DNA of 64,000 nt from the NCBI GenBank assembly GCA_965277355.1, contig CBDICN010000002.1, positions 62,001-126,000 of the forward strand, given 5' to 3'. The DNA is from RH-AL1 sp965277355. GTDB taxonomy: Bacteria > Pseudomonadota > Alphaproteobacteria > Rhizobiales > Beijerinckiaceae. The notes below the pieces were generated by a model. The model saw only the letters and a list, made by a program, of their open reading frames with translations. It was not told the origin of the DNA and did not search any database. Made by a program: the position numbers and the translations under genes. Below, piece after piece: positions 50,149 to 59,900 of this stretch (the first letter of the stretch is position 1; every line of letters starts with the position of its first letter).

Positions 50149-50573
50149 CCGACCACCGTGCCGAAGAACACGCCAACGGCGATCAGGAACCACAGCAGCG
50201 CGGTGGCGACGGCGGACCCGAGGAACAGCGGGCCGCGGAGCATCACGTCGTTGCCGGTGGTGTGCTCGACGGCATGCGCGATCCGGCAGGCGACGAAGAC
50301 CCATTCGAGGAGCACGAACAGCCATCCGGTCTGGTGCAGCACCACGCCGAACACGACCGCGACCAGAAAGAGCACGGGCATCTCGAACTGATTAGCGTAG
50401 CAGTTCGCCGCCTGACGGGCGCGCGGCGGGAAGGCCTCGTCCGACAAGGCCACGTCCCGAGGTCTCACGCCGGCCGCCATGGCATCCCGGCGGAGTTTCG
50501 CCGTGAGGCCGAGCAGCGCGAGGACGAGCCCGACCTGGACGAGGACGGGCAGCAGGACGGATTGGATCGACAT
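50145..50573 (-). CDS. MAPEG-family membrane protein
   Basis: 142 residues with four transmembrane helices (LLPVLVQVGLVLALLGLTA, FEMPVLFLVAVVFGVVLH, WLFVLLEWVFVACRIAHA, AVATALLWFLIAVGVFFG). The Asn-Gln-Phe-Glu pattern (CYANQFEMPVLF) and RIAHAVEH are MAPEG signatures. Eukaryotic relatives act in eicosanoid and glutathione metabolism; the bacterial role is unknown. Confidence 0.8.
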   Translation of the reverse strand: MSIQSVLLPVLVQVGLVLALLGLTAKLRRDAMAAGVRPRDVALSDEAFPPRARQAANCYANQFEMPVLFLVAVVFGVVLHQTGWLFVLLEWVFVACRIAHAVEHTTGNDVMLRGPLFLGSAVATALLWFLIAVGVFFGTVVG

Positions 50574-50937
50574 CGGAGCACCCGGCGTGACAGTTCCCGT
50601 GGTATTGGCGCAAGGCGGCCGCAAGTCAAAGCGAGCAAATGAACGGGCTATTCGAAGACTGCCGGTTTGACCGCGCCGGCGAAACCCTCTACCAAGCGCG
50701 CTTCCCGACGGGTCCGCCCGGCGGGCGCACCCGCGACCGCGCTTCGAACTGCGGTCTGTCGGCCTCCCACCTTCCCAGAAGACATCTTCTTTTCCCAGAA
50801 GACATCTTCGGCAAGACCGAGGCAGAAGGAGGGCGCGATCCTCCACCTTCGCCGGTGGACGACGCGAACGAGAGGCGGCCTCCGCCCGACGACCCGTGTC
50901 CTGTCCCCGGCCTAACAAGTAACACCGAGGACACGCG
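50574..50937. other. Divergent intergenic region upstream of rpsD, with a tandem repeat
   Basis: 364 bp between the MAPEG gene and rpsD. Near its middle are two direct copies of TTCCCAGAAGACATCTTC (see separate entry). No open frame here is supported. The last 60 bp should contain the rpsD promoter or leader; no S4 operator could be recognised. Confidence 0.4.
50772..50809. repeat. Tandem 18-bp direct repeat with dyad symmetry
   Basis: TTCCCAGAAGACATCTTC occurs at 50772-50789 and again at 50792-50809 (period 20 bp). Each copy ends in GAAGACATCTTC, an imperfect palindrome. The spacing of two helical turns is typical of cooperative protein-binding sites. Function unknown. Confidence 0.75.
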
Positions 50938-51555
50938 ATGACGAAACGCGCCGAGTCAAAGTACAAGATCGACCGCCGCATGGGCCAGAACATCTGGGGC
51001 CGCCCGAAGAGCCCGGTGAACCGCCGCGAATACGGCCCCGGCCAGCACGGCCAGCGCCGCAAGGGCAAGATGTCGGACTTTGGCACCCAGCTGAAGGCCA
51101 AGCAAAAGCTCAAGGGCTATTACGGCAACATCTCCGAGAAGCAGTTCCGCGGCTATTACGCGGAAGCGATCCGGATGAAGGGCGATTCCGGCGACAACCT
51201 CATCGGCCTGCTCGAGCGCCGTCTCGACGCCGTGATCTACCGCGCCAAGTTCGTCGCGACGGTGTTCGCCGCCCGCCAGTTCGTCAACCACGGTCACGTT
51301 CGGGTCAACGGGCGCCGCGTCAACATCCCATCGTTCCTGGTCAAGGTCGGCGACGAGATCGAGCTGAAGGATTCCTCGCGCGAGCTCGCCTTCGTGATCG
51401 AGGCGACCCAGCTCGCGGAGCGCGACGTGCCGGACTATTTCGATGTCGACCACGCGAAGATGCACGCCAAGATGACCCGCGTTCCGCTGCCGTCCGAGGT
51501 GCCCTATCCGGTGGTGATGGAGCCGAACCTCGTCATCGAGTTCTACTCGCGCTAA
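50938..51555 (+). CDS. rpsD: 30S ribosomal protein S4
   Basis: 205 residues, the standard length. TKRAESKYKIDRRMGQNIWGRPKSPVNRREYGPGQHG and the S4 RNA-binding domain LDAVIYRAKFVATVFAARQFVNHGHVRVNGRRVNIPS are present. S4 nucleates assembly of the 30S body and can repress its own synthesis. It stands alone here rather than in the alpha operon, as is usual in this order. Confidence 0.97.
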   Translation: MTKRAESKYKIDRRMGQNIWGRPKSPVNRREYGPGQHGQRRKGKMSDFGTQLKAKQKLKGYYGNISEKQFRGYYAEAIRMKGDSGDNLIGLLERRLDAVIYRAKFVATVFAARQFVNHGHVRVNGRRVNIPSFLVKVGDEIELKDSSRELAFVIEATQLAERDVPDYFDVDHAKMHAKMTRVPLPSEVPYPVVMEPNLVIEFYSR

Positions 51556-51582
51556 CGCTATTCGGTTTGGCGATTGAGCGGT

Positions 51583-52335
51583 TTAGAGTTGCGTCAGGCC
51601 GCCATCCATCACGACTTCGCTACCGAGCATGAACAGGGACTCGTCGCTGGCAAGGAACAAAGCACCACGCGCGATTTCTTCCGGTTCCGCGATCCGCTTC
51701 ACCGGAAGCTGCTCGATCAGGTGCTGCTTCATCTGCGCGAGCTTTTCCGCGGGAACGTTGTTCGGTGAGAACACCGCAGTCTCGGTCGGTCCGGGGCTGA
51801 GGACGTTGACTCGAACTTGATGCTCGAGCAACTCGGCGGACATGCCTCTCGCGAAGCAGCGGATCGCGGCCTTGCCGGCGGCATAGACGGTGTTGCCGGG
51901 CCATCCTTTCACGTTCGCCACCGACGACGTGAGGATGATCGAGGCGGGCGCGTTGAGGTACGGAATAGCCTTTTGGACCGTGAAGTAGACGCCTTTGACA
52001 TTGACGGCGAACGTCTCGTCGAAGCCCTGCTCGGACATGTCGACAACGGTGTCGACCGGGTTGTTCATGCCGGCGTTGGCGAAGACGACATCGAGCTTGC
52101 CGAACGCGTCGTAGGCGGTCTTGAACAGCCGCTCCAGATCCTCGAGCTTCGCAACGTTGCCGATGACGGCCAAGGCGTTCGAACCCATCTCTTGGCAAAG
52201 CTGCTCAAGCTCGGCTTTGCTCCGGCCGAAGATCGCCACCTTGGCGCCTTCCTTATAAAACAAGCGCGCCGCGGCGGCGCCGATGCCGCTGCTTGCCCCC
52301 GTGATAACGGCGTGTTTGCCTTGCAGGCGCCCCAT
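51583..52335 (-). CDS. Short-chain dehydrogenase/reductase
   Basis: 250 residues from ATG 52333-52335, with GGAAAGG nearby. Classical SDR: ASSGIGAAAARLF (TGxxxGxG cofactor loop, VITGASSGIG), NAG (VVFANAGM), catalytic S/Y/K in LTSSVANVKGWPGNTVYAAGKAA. A serine/arginine at the end of strand 2 (IFGRSKAE) suggests NADP(H). C-terminus DGGLTQL. Substrate unknown. Confidence 0.88.
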   Translation of the reverse strand: MGRLQGKHAVITGASSGIGAAAARLFYKEGAKVAIFGRSKAELEQLCQEMGSNALAVIGNVAKLEDLERLFKTAYDAFGKLDVVFANAGMNNPVDTVVDMSEQGFDETFAVNVKGVYFTVQKAIPYLNAPASIILTSSVANVKGWPGNTVYAAGKAAIRCFARGMSAELLEHQVRVNVLSPGPTETAVFSPNNVPAEKLAQMKQHLIEQLPVKRIAEPEEIARGALFLASDESLFMLGSEVVMDGGLTQL

Positions 52336-52476
52336 GGGCTTTCCTTTCCCGAAGATGGCACTCGTTACTGATCCGACGAGTTCATACGCCGTCTTGACCC
52401 TGTACCAGCGTCGCCGCCAACACACGATCGCACCAGCTTCCGAACCTTCGTTTACGACGATTGGACATAGTGCGGC

Positions 52477-53706
52477 TCAAGCCTTCTTCCGCCGCCTCTT
52501 CTCGGCCTTCAGTCCCCGCCTGCCGACGAGCGCGTTGTAGACCATCGTCTTCAGGATCACGCGGTAACGCACCCGCTGGCGCGGCGACTGGGTGAGCAGG
52601 ATTCCGAACAGGTCTTCTTCCGGGTCGATCCAAAAATAGGTCCCGGCGATGCCGGACCAGGTGAACTCGCCGACCGAGCTCGGGAACGGCGCGGCGCCCG
52701 TCTCGAGCCGCACGGCGAAGCCGAGACCGAAGCCGTAGCCGGGGCCGATCAGCGACTCCGGCGCCCGCGCGATCCCGGTCGACGGACCGACGTGGTCCGA
52801 CGTCATGAAGAGCAGGCTGTGCTTGCCGAGATAGACCTTGCGATCGAGCGTGCCGCCGCCGAGCAGCATGCGGGCGAAACGCGCGTAATCGTCGAGCGTC
52901 GAGACGAGGCCCATGCCGCCTGCCTCGAAGCTGCGCTCGCGGCGCGGGTTGAACAGGGGCGGTCCGCCCTCCGAGAGCCGGTCGTGCGGGAACGGCTCGG
53001 CGACGCGCTCGTGGTCGTCCTCGTCGGCCACGTGGAAACCGGTGTCGCGCATGCCGAGCGGCTCGATCAGCCGCGCCCGCAACACGGCGGACAGCGAGCG
53101 CCCGGCCGCCACCTCAACGACGCGGCCGAGCACATCGGTCGCATGACTGTACTCCCACACGGTGCCGGGATGATGGGCGAGCGGCAACGTCGCGATGCGG
53201 TCGGCGAATTCCTCGTTGGTGATGTCGCCGGCCATCAGGTTCGCCGCCTCGTAGAGCGGCGCGACCGGGCCGCCGTTGCGCTCGTAGATGAGGCCGGCGG
53301 TGTGGCGCAGCAAGTCGTGCAGCGTCGGCGGCGCGACCGGCTCCTCCAGCGCGTCCCCGGCCATCACCTTGAGATTGGCGAAGGACGGGATGAAGTCGCT
53401 CACCGGCTGGTCGAGCCGCAGGCGTCCCTCCGCTGCCAGCATCATGGTTGCGACGGAGACCATCGGCTTCGTCATCGAGTAGATGCGGAAGAGCGTGTCC
53501 TGCGTCATCGGGGTGCCGGCGGCGCGGTTGCGATAGCCCCACGCGCGCCGCATCACCGTCTCGCCGCCGCGCTCCAGTAGCAGCAGCGCGCCGGGTACCG
53601 CGCCGCGGGCGACCTCGACGTTGAAGAACTTGTCGATATGCGTGAGCCGCTCGCCGGAAAACCCGGCGCGGTCGGCGATGGCGCCGGAATGGTCGTCGTC
53701 GGACAT
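52477..53706 (-). CDS. Class C beta-lactamase-related serine hydrolase
   Basis: 409 residues from ATG 53704-53706; the frame opens slightly earlier at a GTG. The SxxK catalytic motif is FRIYSMTKPMVSVATM. The YxN motif is replaced by YSHATDV. The family includes esterases, D-aminopeptidases and carboxypeptidases; no signal peptide is visible, so it is probably cytoplasmic. Follows the RBBP9-like gene by 20 bp, likely the same transcript. Confidence 0.85.
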   Translation of the reverse strand: MSDDDHSGAIADRAGFSGERLTHIDKFFNVEVARGAVPGALLLLERGGETVMRRAWGYRNRAAGTPMTQDTLFRIYSMTKPMVSVATMMLAAEGRLRLDQPVSDFIPSFANLKVMAGDALEEPVAPPTLHDLLRHTAGLIYERNGGPVAPLYEAANLMAGDITNEEFADRIATLPLAHHPGTVWEYSHATDVLGRVVEVAAGRSLSAVLRARLIEPLGMRDTGFHVADEDDHERVAEPFPHDRLSEGGPPLFNPRRERSFEAGGMGLVSTLDDYARFARMLLGGGTLDRKVYLGKHSLLFMTSDHVGPSTGIARAPESLIGPGYGFGLGFAVRLETGAAPFPSSVGEFTWSGIAGTYFWIDPEEDLFGILLTQSPRQRVRYRVILKTMVYNALVGRRGLKAEKRRRKKA

Positions 53707-53726
53707 CGTCGCTGGGTTCCTCGAGG

Positions 53727-54278
53727 TCACGATAGGCTCTTCAGGAAGCCGGCGAAGCGCATGAGGCCCTCCGGCCAGGGCCCGTGGCCGCTATCGTCGT
53801 TAAGGTGGCCGGACTGACCGGCGTCGATGAGCTCGACATGCCAGGCCTTGGCCAACGCCTCGCTCTCCTCCCAGCTCCCGTGGGGATCGTCGCGGCTGGC
53901 GATGAGAACCGCCGGGAACGGCAGCATGGTCCGCGGTACCTCGGCGAACGCCGGCTCGACCTCCTCCATCGCGCGCAGGGCCGAGGCCGAGGGTGCCGCG
54001 ACGAGGAAGGCGCCGACGACCCGTTCCGCGATGGCATCGGCCGCATGGGTGATCGCGATGACCCCGCAGCCGTGGCCGACGAGCACGATCGGCTTGTCGG
54101 CCGCCTCCACCGCGGCCACGAGCCGTTGCGTCCAGCCGGCGAGGTTCGGATGATGCCAGTCCTCCTGCACGACGCGGCTCGCCGTCGGCAGCTTGTGCTC
54201 CCAGCGGCTGTACCAATGATCCTCGGAGCCGCCGCCGAGACCGGGGACGATGATGATCGCAACGTCGGAAGTGCGCAT
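53727..54278 (-). CDS. RBBP9/YdeN-type alpha/beta hydrolase lacking its nucleophile serine
   Basis: 183 residues from ATG 54276-54278. IIIVPGLGGGSEDHWYSRWE and HHPNLAGWTQRL are RBBP9/YdeN signatures. The nucleophile elbow, normally GHSLG, is GHGCG (Gly70, Cys71), while the Asp (D130/D131) and His (H158, GHLND) are kept. It may therefore be inactive, or use the adjacent cysteine. Divergent from imuA across a LexA box. Confidence 0.8.
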   Translation of the reverse strand: MRTSDVAIIIVPGLGGGSEDHWYSRWEHKLPTASRVVQEDWHHPNLAGWTQRLVAAVEAADKPIVLVGHGCGVIAITHAADAIAERVVGAFLVAAPSASALRAMEEVEPAFAEVPRTMLPFPAVLIASRDDPHGSWEESEALAKAWHVELIDAGQSGHLNDDSGHGPWPEGLMRFAGFLKSLS

Positions 54279-54449
54279 CGCGCGGAGATAGCAGGCGCTG
54301 GGCGGTGCGCAAACGGGGCGCGCGAAGAATTTGTCGGCGATCGCTCGGCTCTCGCCTTTGCGAAGTCCCGAAGACGGAGCCAACGAACCGAGACAAGACC
54401 GCGGCCTGCGACGGCTTGACTCACGGCCTGTTTGCTGGATTCATGTCTG

Positions 54450-54464
54450 GAACAAATGCGGAAC
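54450..54464. promoter_or_regulatory. LexA (SOS) box of the imuA-imuB-dnaE2 operon
   Basis: GAAC at 54450-54453 and again at 54461-54464, seven bases apart: the GAAC-N7-GAAC form recognised by alphaproteobacterial LexA. It ends 20 bp before the ATG of imuA. It also lies 172 bp upstream of the divergent hydrolase gene. Confidence 0.88.
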
Positions 54465-54484
54465 AATATGTCTGGAGCAAGCCG

Positions 54485-55378
54485 ATGTCGCAAGGCGGCA
54501 GGTCGGAGCACGTGGATGTTTTGCGCGACGCCATCGCCCGTATCGAGGGTGACGGCAGCATCGTCGCGCGCTTCGAGGACGGCAACACGGGCAGGCCGGC
54601 ACGCAAGACAGTGCCGCTCGGCCGTGCCCTCGCGCTCGACCGCGCGTTGCGCGGCGGTCTCGATCGCGGCGCGCTGCACGAGGTGGTGGCGGCACGCCCC
54701 GGCGATGCCGGGGCGGCGTCCGGCTTCGCGCTGACCTTGGCGGCGCGGCTCGCCGCCGCGGCGCCGGACCGGCAACCCCGGCATGCGATGGCGCCGATCG
54801 TATGGATCGTCGAGGATGCCGCGCGCGCGGAGAGCGGCGCGCCCTACGCGCCCGGGCTGCGCGCTCACGGCATCGATCCGGAGCGGCTGATCGTAGTCGC
54901 CACCGCCAACGGCCAGGACAGTCTTTGGGCGATGGAGGAGGCGCTGAAGATCCGTGCCGGGGCGGTCGTGGCGGAGCTGTGGCGCACCAAGGTCTACGAC
55001 CTCGTCGCCTCCCGCCGCCTGGTGCTGGCGGCGGCACGCAGCGGCACGCCCGGCGTGCTGGTGGCGGCGGGGGCGGCGGGATCGGCGCGGGTCCTTTCTT
55101 CGGCCGCCCGCACGCGCTTCGAGATCGCCGCCGCGCCGGGTCCGAGACCGGCCGCCGGCGGCCGGCTGCCGCTGCCCGGCCCGGCAGCCTGGGCGGTGCG
55201 CCTCGCCCGCGTCCGGGCAGGCCCCGGCGGCAGCATCGGCCCCGATTGGGAAAAGCTCTGGCCCCTCGTCTGGGATCACGAAGAGGCATTGTTCCGTGAT
55301 GCGTTACCTCTCCCTGCACCTGCCCACGCTGTCGACCGATCGCCTCCACCGGCGACTGCGGGTTGGCGCGCCGCCTGA
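54485..55378 (+). CDS. imuA: ImuA, SOS mutagenesis cassette protein
   Basis: 297 residues. The start is ATG 54485 (MSQGGRSEHVDVLRDAI), with GGAG 7 nt upstream; an earlier in-frame ATG at 54443 would place the LexA box inside the gene. RecA-like fold (LGRALALDRALRGGLDRGALHEVVAARPGD, then PIVWIVEDAA) without a standard Walker A loop. ImuA works with ImuB and DnaE2 in damage-induced translesion synthesis. Overlaps imuB by 80 bp. Confidence 0.88.
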   Translation: MSQGGRSEHVDVLRDAIARIEGDGSIVARFEDGNTGRPARKTVPLGRALALDRALRGGLDRGALHEVVAARPGDAGAASGFALTLAARLAAAAPDRQPRHAMAPIVWIVEDAARAESGAPYAPGLRAHGIDPERLIVVATANGQDSLWAMEEALKIRAGAVVAELWRTKVYDLVASRRLVLAAARSGTPGVLVAAGAAGSARVLSSAARTRFEIAAAPGPRPAAGGRLPLPGPAAWAVRLARVRAGPGGSIGPDWEKLWPLVWDHEEALFRDALPLPAPAHAVDRSPPPATAGWRAA

Positions 55379-56930
55379 CGCGTCCCGCGATCCGTGGCGC
55401 AGGGCCGGACCCGACGGACCCGCGGCCGCGCCGCTGGTGACCGTCGCGAAGGTGAAGAGCGCCTTCCGCCTCGCCGCGCTCGACCGGCGCGCCGACGCGC
55501 TCGGGCTGAAGCCCGGCATGGCGCTGGCCGACGCCCGCGCGATGCATCCGACCCTCGACGCCCACGACGCCGACCCCGAGGCCGACGCGGCGACGCTCGA
55601 TGCCCTCGTCGACTGGTGCCGGCTGTTCACCCCGCTCGCCGCACCCGACGGCCAGACCCCCGACGGGCAGGCCGGCGCGGTGCTCGACGTCACCGGCGCG
55701 GCGCATCTCTTCGGCGGCGAGGCCGCGCTGATGGACACGCTCGTCTCCCGGCTCGAAGCCCAGGGTTTCGCGGCCGCGGTCGCGATCGCCGCCACCCCCG
55801 GCGCGGCCTGGGCCCTGGCCCGCTACGGCAGCCGCCGCCTCGTTCCGGCGGAGCTCGACGACGCGCGCCGCGCCAAGCTTTTCGCGCCGATGCCGCTGGC
55901 CGCGCTGCGCCTCGACCCCGTCACCATCGGCCGCCTCGGCCAGGCGGGCCTGCGCCGCATCGGCGACCTCATGCTGCGCCCGCGCGCGCCGATCGTCGCC
56001 CGCTTCGGGGGCGCCATCCACCAGAACCTCGACGCGCTGCTCGGGCTGAGCAAGACCCCCATCTCGCCGCGCTTCGAGGCGCCGGCCTTCATCGCCGAGC
56101 GGCGCTTCGCCGAGGGCATCGCGCGCCGCGAGGACGTCGAGGGCACGATCCTGGCACTCGCCTACGACCTCTGCGGCCTGCTCGCCCGCCACGGCGAGGG
56201 CGCGCGCCTCCTCGACGTCAGCCTCTATCGCGTCGACGGCGCCGTGCGCCACATCAGCGCCGGCACCAGCCGCCCGCTGCGCGATCCGGTCGCGATGGCG
56301 CGGCTGTTCCGCGAGCGCATCGAGGCCGCGGGCGAAGAGAGCCTCGACACCGGCTACGGCTTCGACGTCGTGCGCCTCGCCGCGCGCGCGGCCGAACGGC
56401 TCGATCAAAATCAGGCAAACTGGGCGCAGCCCGGCTGGGAGGACAATGCCGCGAGCGCCGGCCTCGCCGATCTCGTCGACCGGCTCGGCGCTCGCTTTGG
56501 CCTCGCCCGCGTGACCCGGCTCGTCCCCGTCGACACGCACCAGCCCGAGCGCGCCGCCGTGGCCGTCCCCGCCGGCCGCGCGCTCCCCCGCGACAGGCCG
56601 GCTCCCGATACCGGGAGCGGGGCCGGCGTCATGCCCGAGCGGCCGATACGGCTGCTGGAGCGGCCGGAGCCGATCGACACGATCGCCGCCGTGCCGGACG
56701 GCCCGCCGCTGCGCTTCCGCTGGCGCCGGATGATGCACCAGGTCGCCGCCATCGAGGGGCCGGAGCGTATCGGCCCGGACTGGTGGCGTCAGGGCCAGGG
56801 CAAGGACGCGCAGACCCGCGACTATTTCCGCGCCGAGGACACCGACGGACGCCGCTTCTGGCTTTATCGCGAAGGCCTCTACAGCGACGCGCCGGAGCCG
56901 CGCTGGTACTTGCACGGCCTGTTCGCGTGA
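55299..56930 (+). CDS. imuB: ImuB, inactive Y-family polymerase subunit of the mutasome
   Basis: 543 residues. Start MRYLSLHLPTLSTDRLHRRL resembles Y-family polymerases, but the first catalytic Asp is absent (LHLPTLSTDR instead of an FDID-type motif), as in ImuB. The helix-hairpin-helix LGQAGLRRIGDLMLRPRAP and the C-terminal ImuB region are present. It links DnaE2 to the beta clamp. Starts inside imuA; dnaE2 follows 16 bp after its stop. Confidence 0.87.
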   Translation: MRYLSLHLPTLSTDRLHRRLRVGAPPDASRDPWRRAGPDGPAAAPLVTVAKVKSAFRLAALDRRADALGLKPGMALADARAMHPTLDAHDADPEADAATLDALVDWCRLFTPLAAPDGQTPDGQAGAVLDVTGAAHLFGGEAALMDTLVSRLEAQGFAAAVAIAATPGAAWALARYGSRRLVPAELDDARRAKLFAPMPLAALRLDPVTIGRLGQAGLRRIGDLMLRPRAPIVARFGGAIHQNLDALLGLSKTPISPRFEAPAFIAERRFAEGIARREDVEGTILALAYDLCGLLARHGEGARLLDVSLYRVDGAVRHISAGTSRPLRDPVAMARLFRERIEAAGEESLDTGYGFDVVRLAARAAERLDQNQANWAQPGWEDNAASAGLADLVDRLGARFGLARVTRLVPVDTHQPERAAVAVPAGRALPRDRPAPDTGSGAGVMPERPIRLLERPEPIDTIAAVPDGPPLRFRWRRMMHQVAAIEGPERIGPDWWRQGQGKDAQTRDYFRAEDTDGRRFWLYREGLYSDAPEPRWYLHGLFA

Positions 56931-56946
56931 ACGCGGTGGACCCGCC

Positions 56947-59900
56947 ATGATCCAGTACGTCGATCCCGACGGCTTCGCCGAATTCGGTGTGGCGACCAAC
57001 TTCTCCTTCCTGCGCGGCGCCTCGCATCCCGAGGAGCTCGTCGCCCAGGCGATCGTGCTGGGGCTCGCCGCCATCGGCATCGCCGACCGCAACTCGGTCG
57101 CCGGCATCGTGCGCGCGCACCTCTTCCTTCGCCACAACAAGGACGAGGCGAACGGCCTGCGCGTGCTCTCGGGAGCTCGGCTCGTCTTCTGCGACGGCAC
57201 GCCCGACGTGCTCGCCTATCCGCAGGACCGCGCCGCCTACGGCCGCCTATGCCGGCTGCTCACCACCGGCAACATTCGCGCGCAGAAGGGCACCTGCCTC
57301 CTGACGCTCGCCGACCTCGTCGCCTGGCAGGAAGGACTGCAGCTAATCGTCCTGCCGGGCTCGACCTTCGACGCGGCGGTCGACAATCGCCTCGCCGCGC
57401 GCGCCTACGCGGACTATGCGGAGGAGGACAGGGACGGGCCACGCGTGCTCCTTCTCCCGCTTGCGGGAGAAGGTGGCCCTCGCGTCAGCGAGGGTCGGAT
57501 GAGGGGACTCTCCGCTTCTCAAGGCATCGTCGAACAGGCTGAGAGTCCCCTCATCCGACCCGACTTCGTCGGGCCACCTTCTCCCGCAAGCGGGAGAAAG
57601 GAGATCGACGCCCTCGCCCACCTCGCCGCGGCCTGCCCCGGCCGGGTCTGGGTCGGCGCGACCATGACCTACGGCCGCAGTCCGCGCGGCGATCTCGCCC
57701 GTCGCAAGACGCTCGCGGAGCGGCTCGGCCTGCCGCTCGTCGCCACGAACGATGTCGTCATGCACGATCCGGCGCGGCGCGAGCTCCTCGACGTCATCAC
57801 CTGCATTCGCCACGGTATCACGCTGGAGGCGGCCGGGCGCAGGCTCACCGCCAACGCCGAGCACCACATGAAGCCGCCCGGCGAGATGCGCCGGCTGTTC
57901 GCCGAGGCGCCCGAAGCGGTGGCAGAGACGCTGCGCTTCCTTGACGGCCTGCGTTTCTCGCTCGACGAACTCGGCAACGATTATCCCGAGGAGCTGCGCG
58001 AGGGTTTCGCCACGCCGCAGGACGCCCTCGCCGCCTTCGCCGCCGAGGGCGCGGCGCGGCGCTATCCCGGCGGCGTGCCCGAGCCCGTCACCCGGGCGAT
58101 CGCCCACGAGCTCGACCTCGTCGCGCGGATGGATTACGCGCCCTACTTCCTCACCGTTCATGACATCGTGCGCTTCGCCCGCTCGCGCGGCATCCTGTGC
58201 CAGGGGCGCGGCTCGGCGGCGAACTCGACGCTGTGCTTCTGCCTCGGCATCACGGAAGTCGACCCGGCCCTCCACGATCTGCTCTTCGAACGTTTTATCT
58301 CCCTCGATCGAAGAGAGCCGCCCGACATCGATGTCGATTTCGAGCACGAGCGGCGCGAGGAGGTGATGCAGTACATCTACGACCATTACGGCCGCGCCCG
58401 CGCCGCGCTCACCGCCAGCGTCGTCACCTACCGCGCCCGCTCGGCGATCCGCGAGACGGCCAAGGTGTTCGGCCTCTCGGAGGACGCCATCGCCGCGCTG
58501 TCGGGCACGATCTGGGGCTGGGGCGAAATGGCCGGGGTCAACGAGGCCGAGACGCGGCGCGCCGGGCTCGAGCCGAGAGAGCCGGGCCTCGCCAAGGCGC
58601 TGGCGCTGGCGCGCGAGCTCGAAGGCTTCCCGCGCCATCTCTCGCAGCACACCGGCGGCTTCGTCATCACCCGCACCCGGCTCGACGAGGTGATCCCCAT
58701 CGCCAACGCTTCGATGGCCGACCGCACTACCGTGGAGTGGGACAAGGACGACCTCGACGCGTTGGGTATTTTGAAGATCGACGTGCTGGCGCTCGGCATG
58801 CTGTCGTGCCTGCGCGGCGGGTTCGACCTGCTCGCCCGGCACTACGACCGCGCCGAGACGCTGGCCTCGCTGCCGCGCGAGGATCCGGCCGTCTACGCGA
58901 TGATCCAGAAGGCCGACACGATCGGCGTCTTTCAGATCGAGAGCCGCGCGCAGATGTCGATGCTGCCGCGGCTGAAGCCGGCCAAGTTCTACGACCTCGT
59001 GATCGAGGTGGCCATCGTACGCCCGGGCCCGATCCAGGGCGACATGGTGCACCCCTACCTGCGCCGCCGCACCGGCAAAGAGACGGTGACCTATCCCTCG
59101 CCGGAGCTCGAAGGCGTGCTCGGCAAGACGCTCGGCGTGCCGCTGTTCCAGGAGCAGGCGATGAGGATCGCCATCGTCGCCGCCGGCTTCTCGCCTTCGG
59201 AAGCCGACAAGCTCCGTCGTGCGATGGCGACCTTCAAGCGCGTCGGCACAATCTCGAACTTCTACGACAAGATGGTCCGCGGCATGGTCGCCAACGGCTA
59301 CCCGGAGGATTTCGCCGACCGCTGCTTCAAGCAGATCGAGGGGTTCGGCACCTACGGCTTTCCCGAGAGCCACGCTGCCTCCTTCGCGCTGCTCGTCTAC
59401 GCGTCCTGCTGGATAAAGTGCCGCTATCCCGACGTGTTCGCCTGCGCGCTCCTCAACGCCCAGCCGATGGGGTTCTACGCCCCCTCGCAGATCGTGCGCG
59501 ACGCCCGCGAGCACGGCGTGCCGGTCGCCGAAGTCGACATCAATTTTTCCGATTGGGACTGCACGCTGTTCCGCCAAGACTTCCCTTGTCCCTCTCGCGG
59601 GAGAAGGTGGCTCTACGAAGTCGGGTCGGATGAAGGATCTGGCCGCCTCTCACACCATGGCGACCCAAACGGCACGCCCCTTCATCCAACCCCGCTTCGC
59701 GGGGCCACCCTCTCCCGCTTGCGAGAGAACGAAGACGCCCCCCGCATCCACGCCCGCCATGCCGAACGGGCCGGCGACATCGTCGGCGATCATGCGCTCC
59801 GGCTCGGCTTCCGCCAGGTGAAGGACCTTTCCGAGATCGACATGCGACGGCTCGTCGAGCGGCGCGGCGCCGGCTACGACTCCGTGCGCGACCTGTGGCT

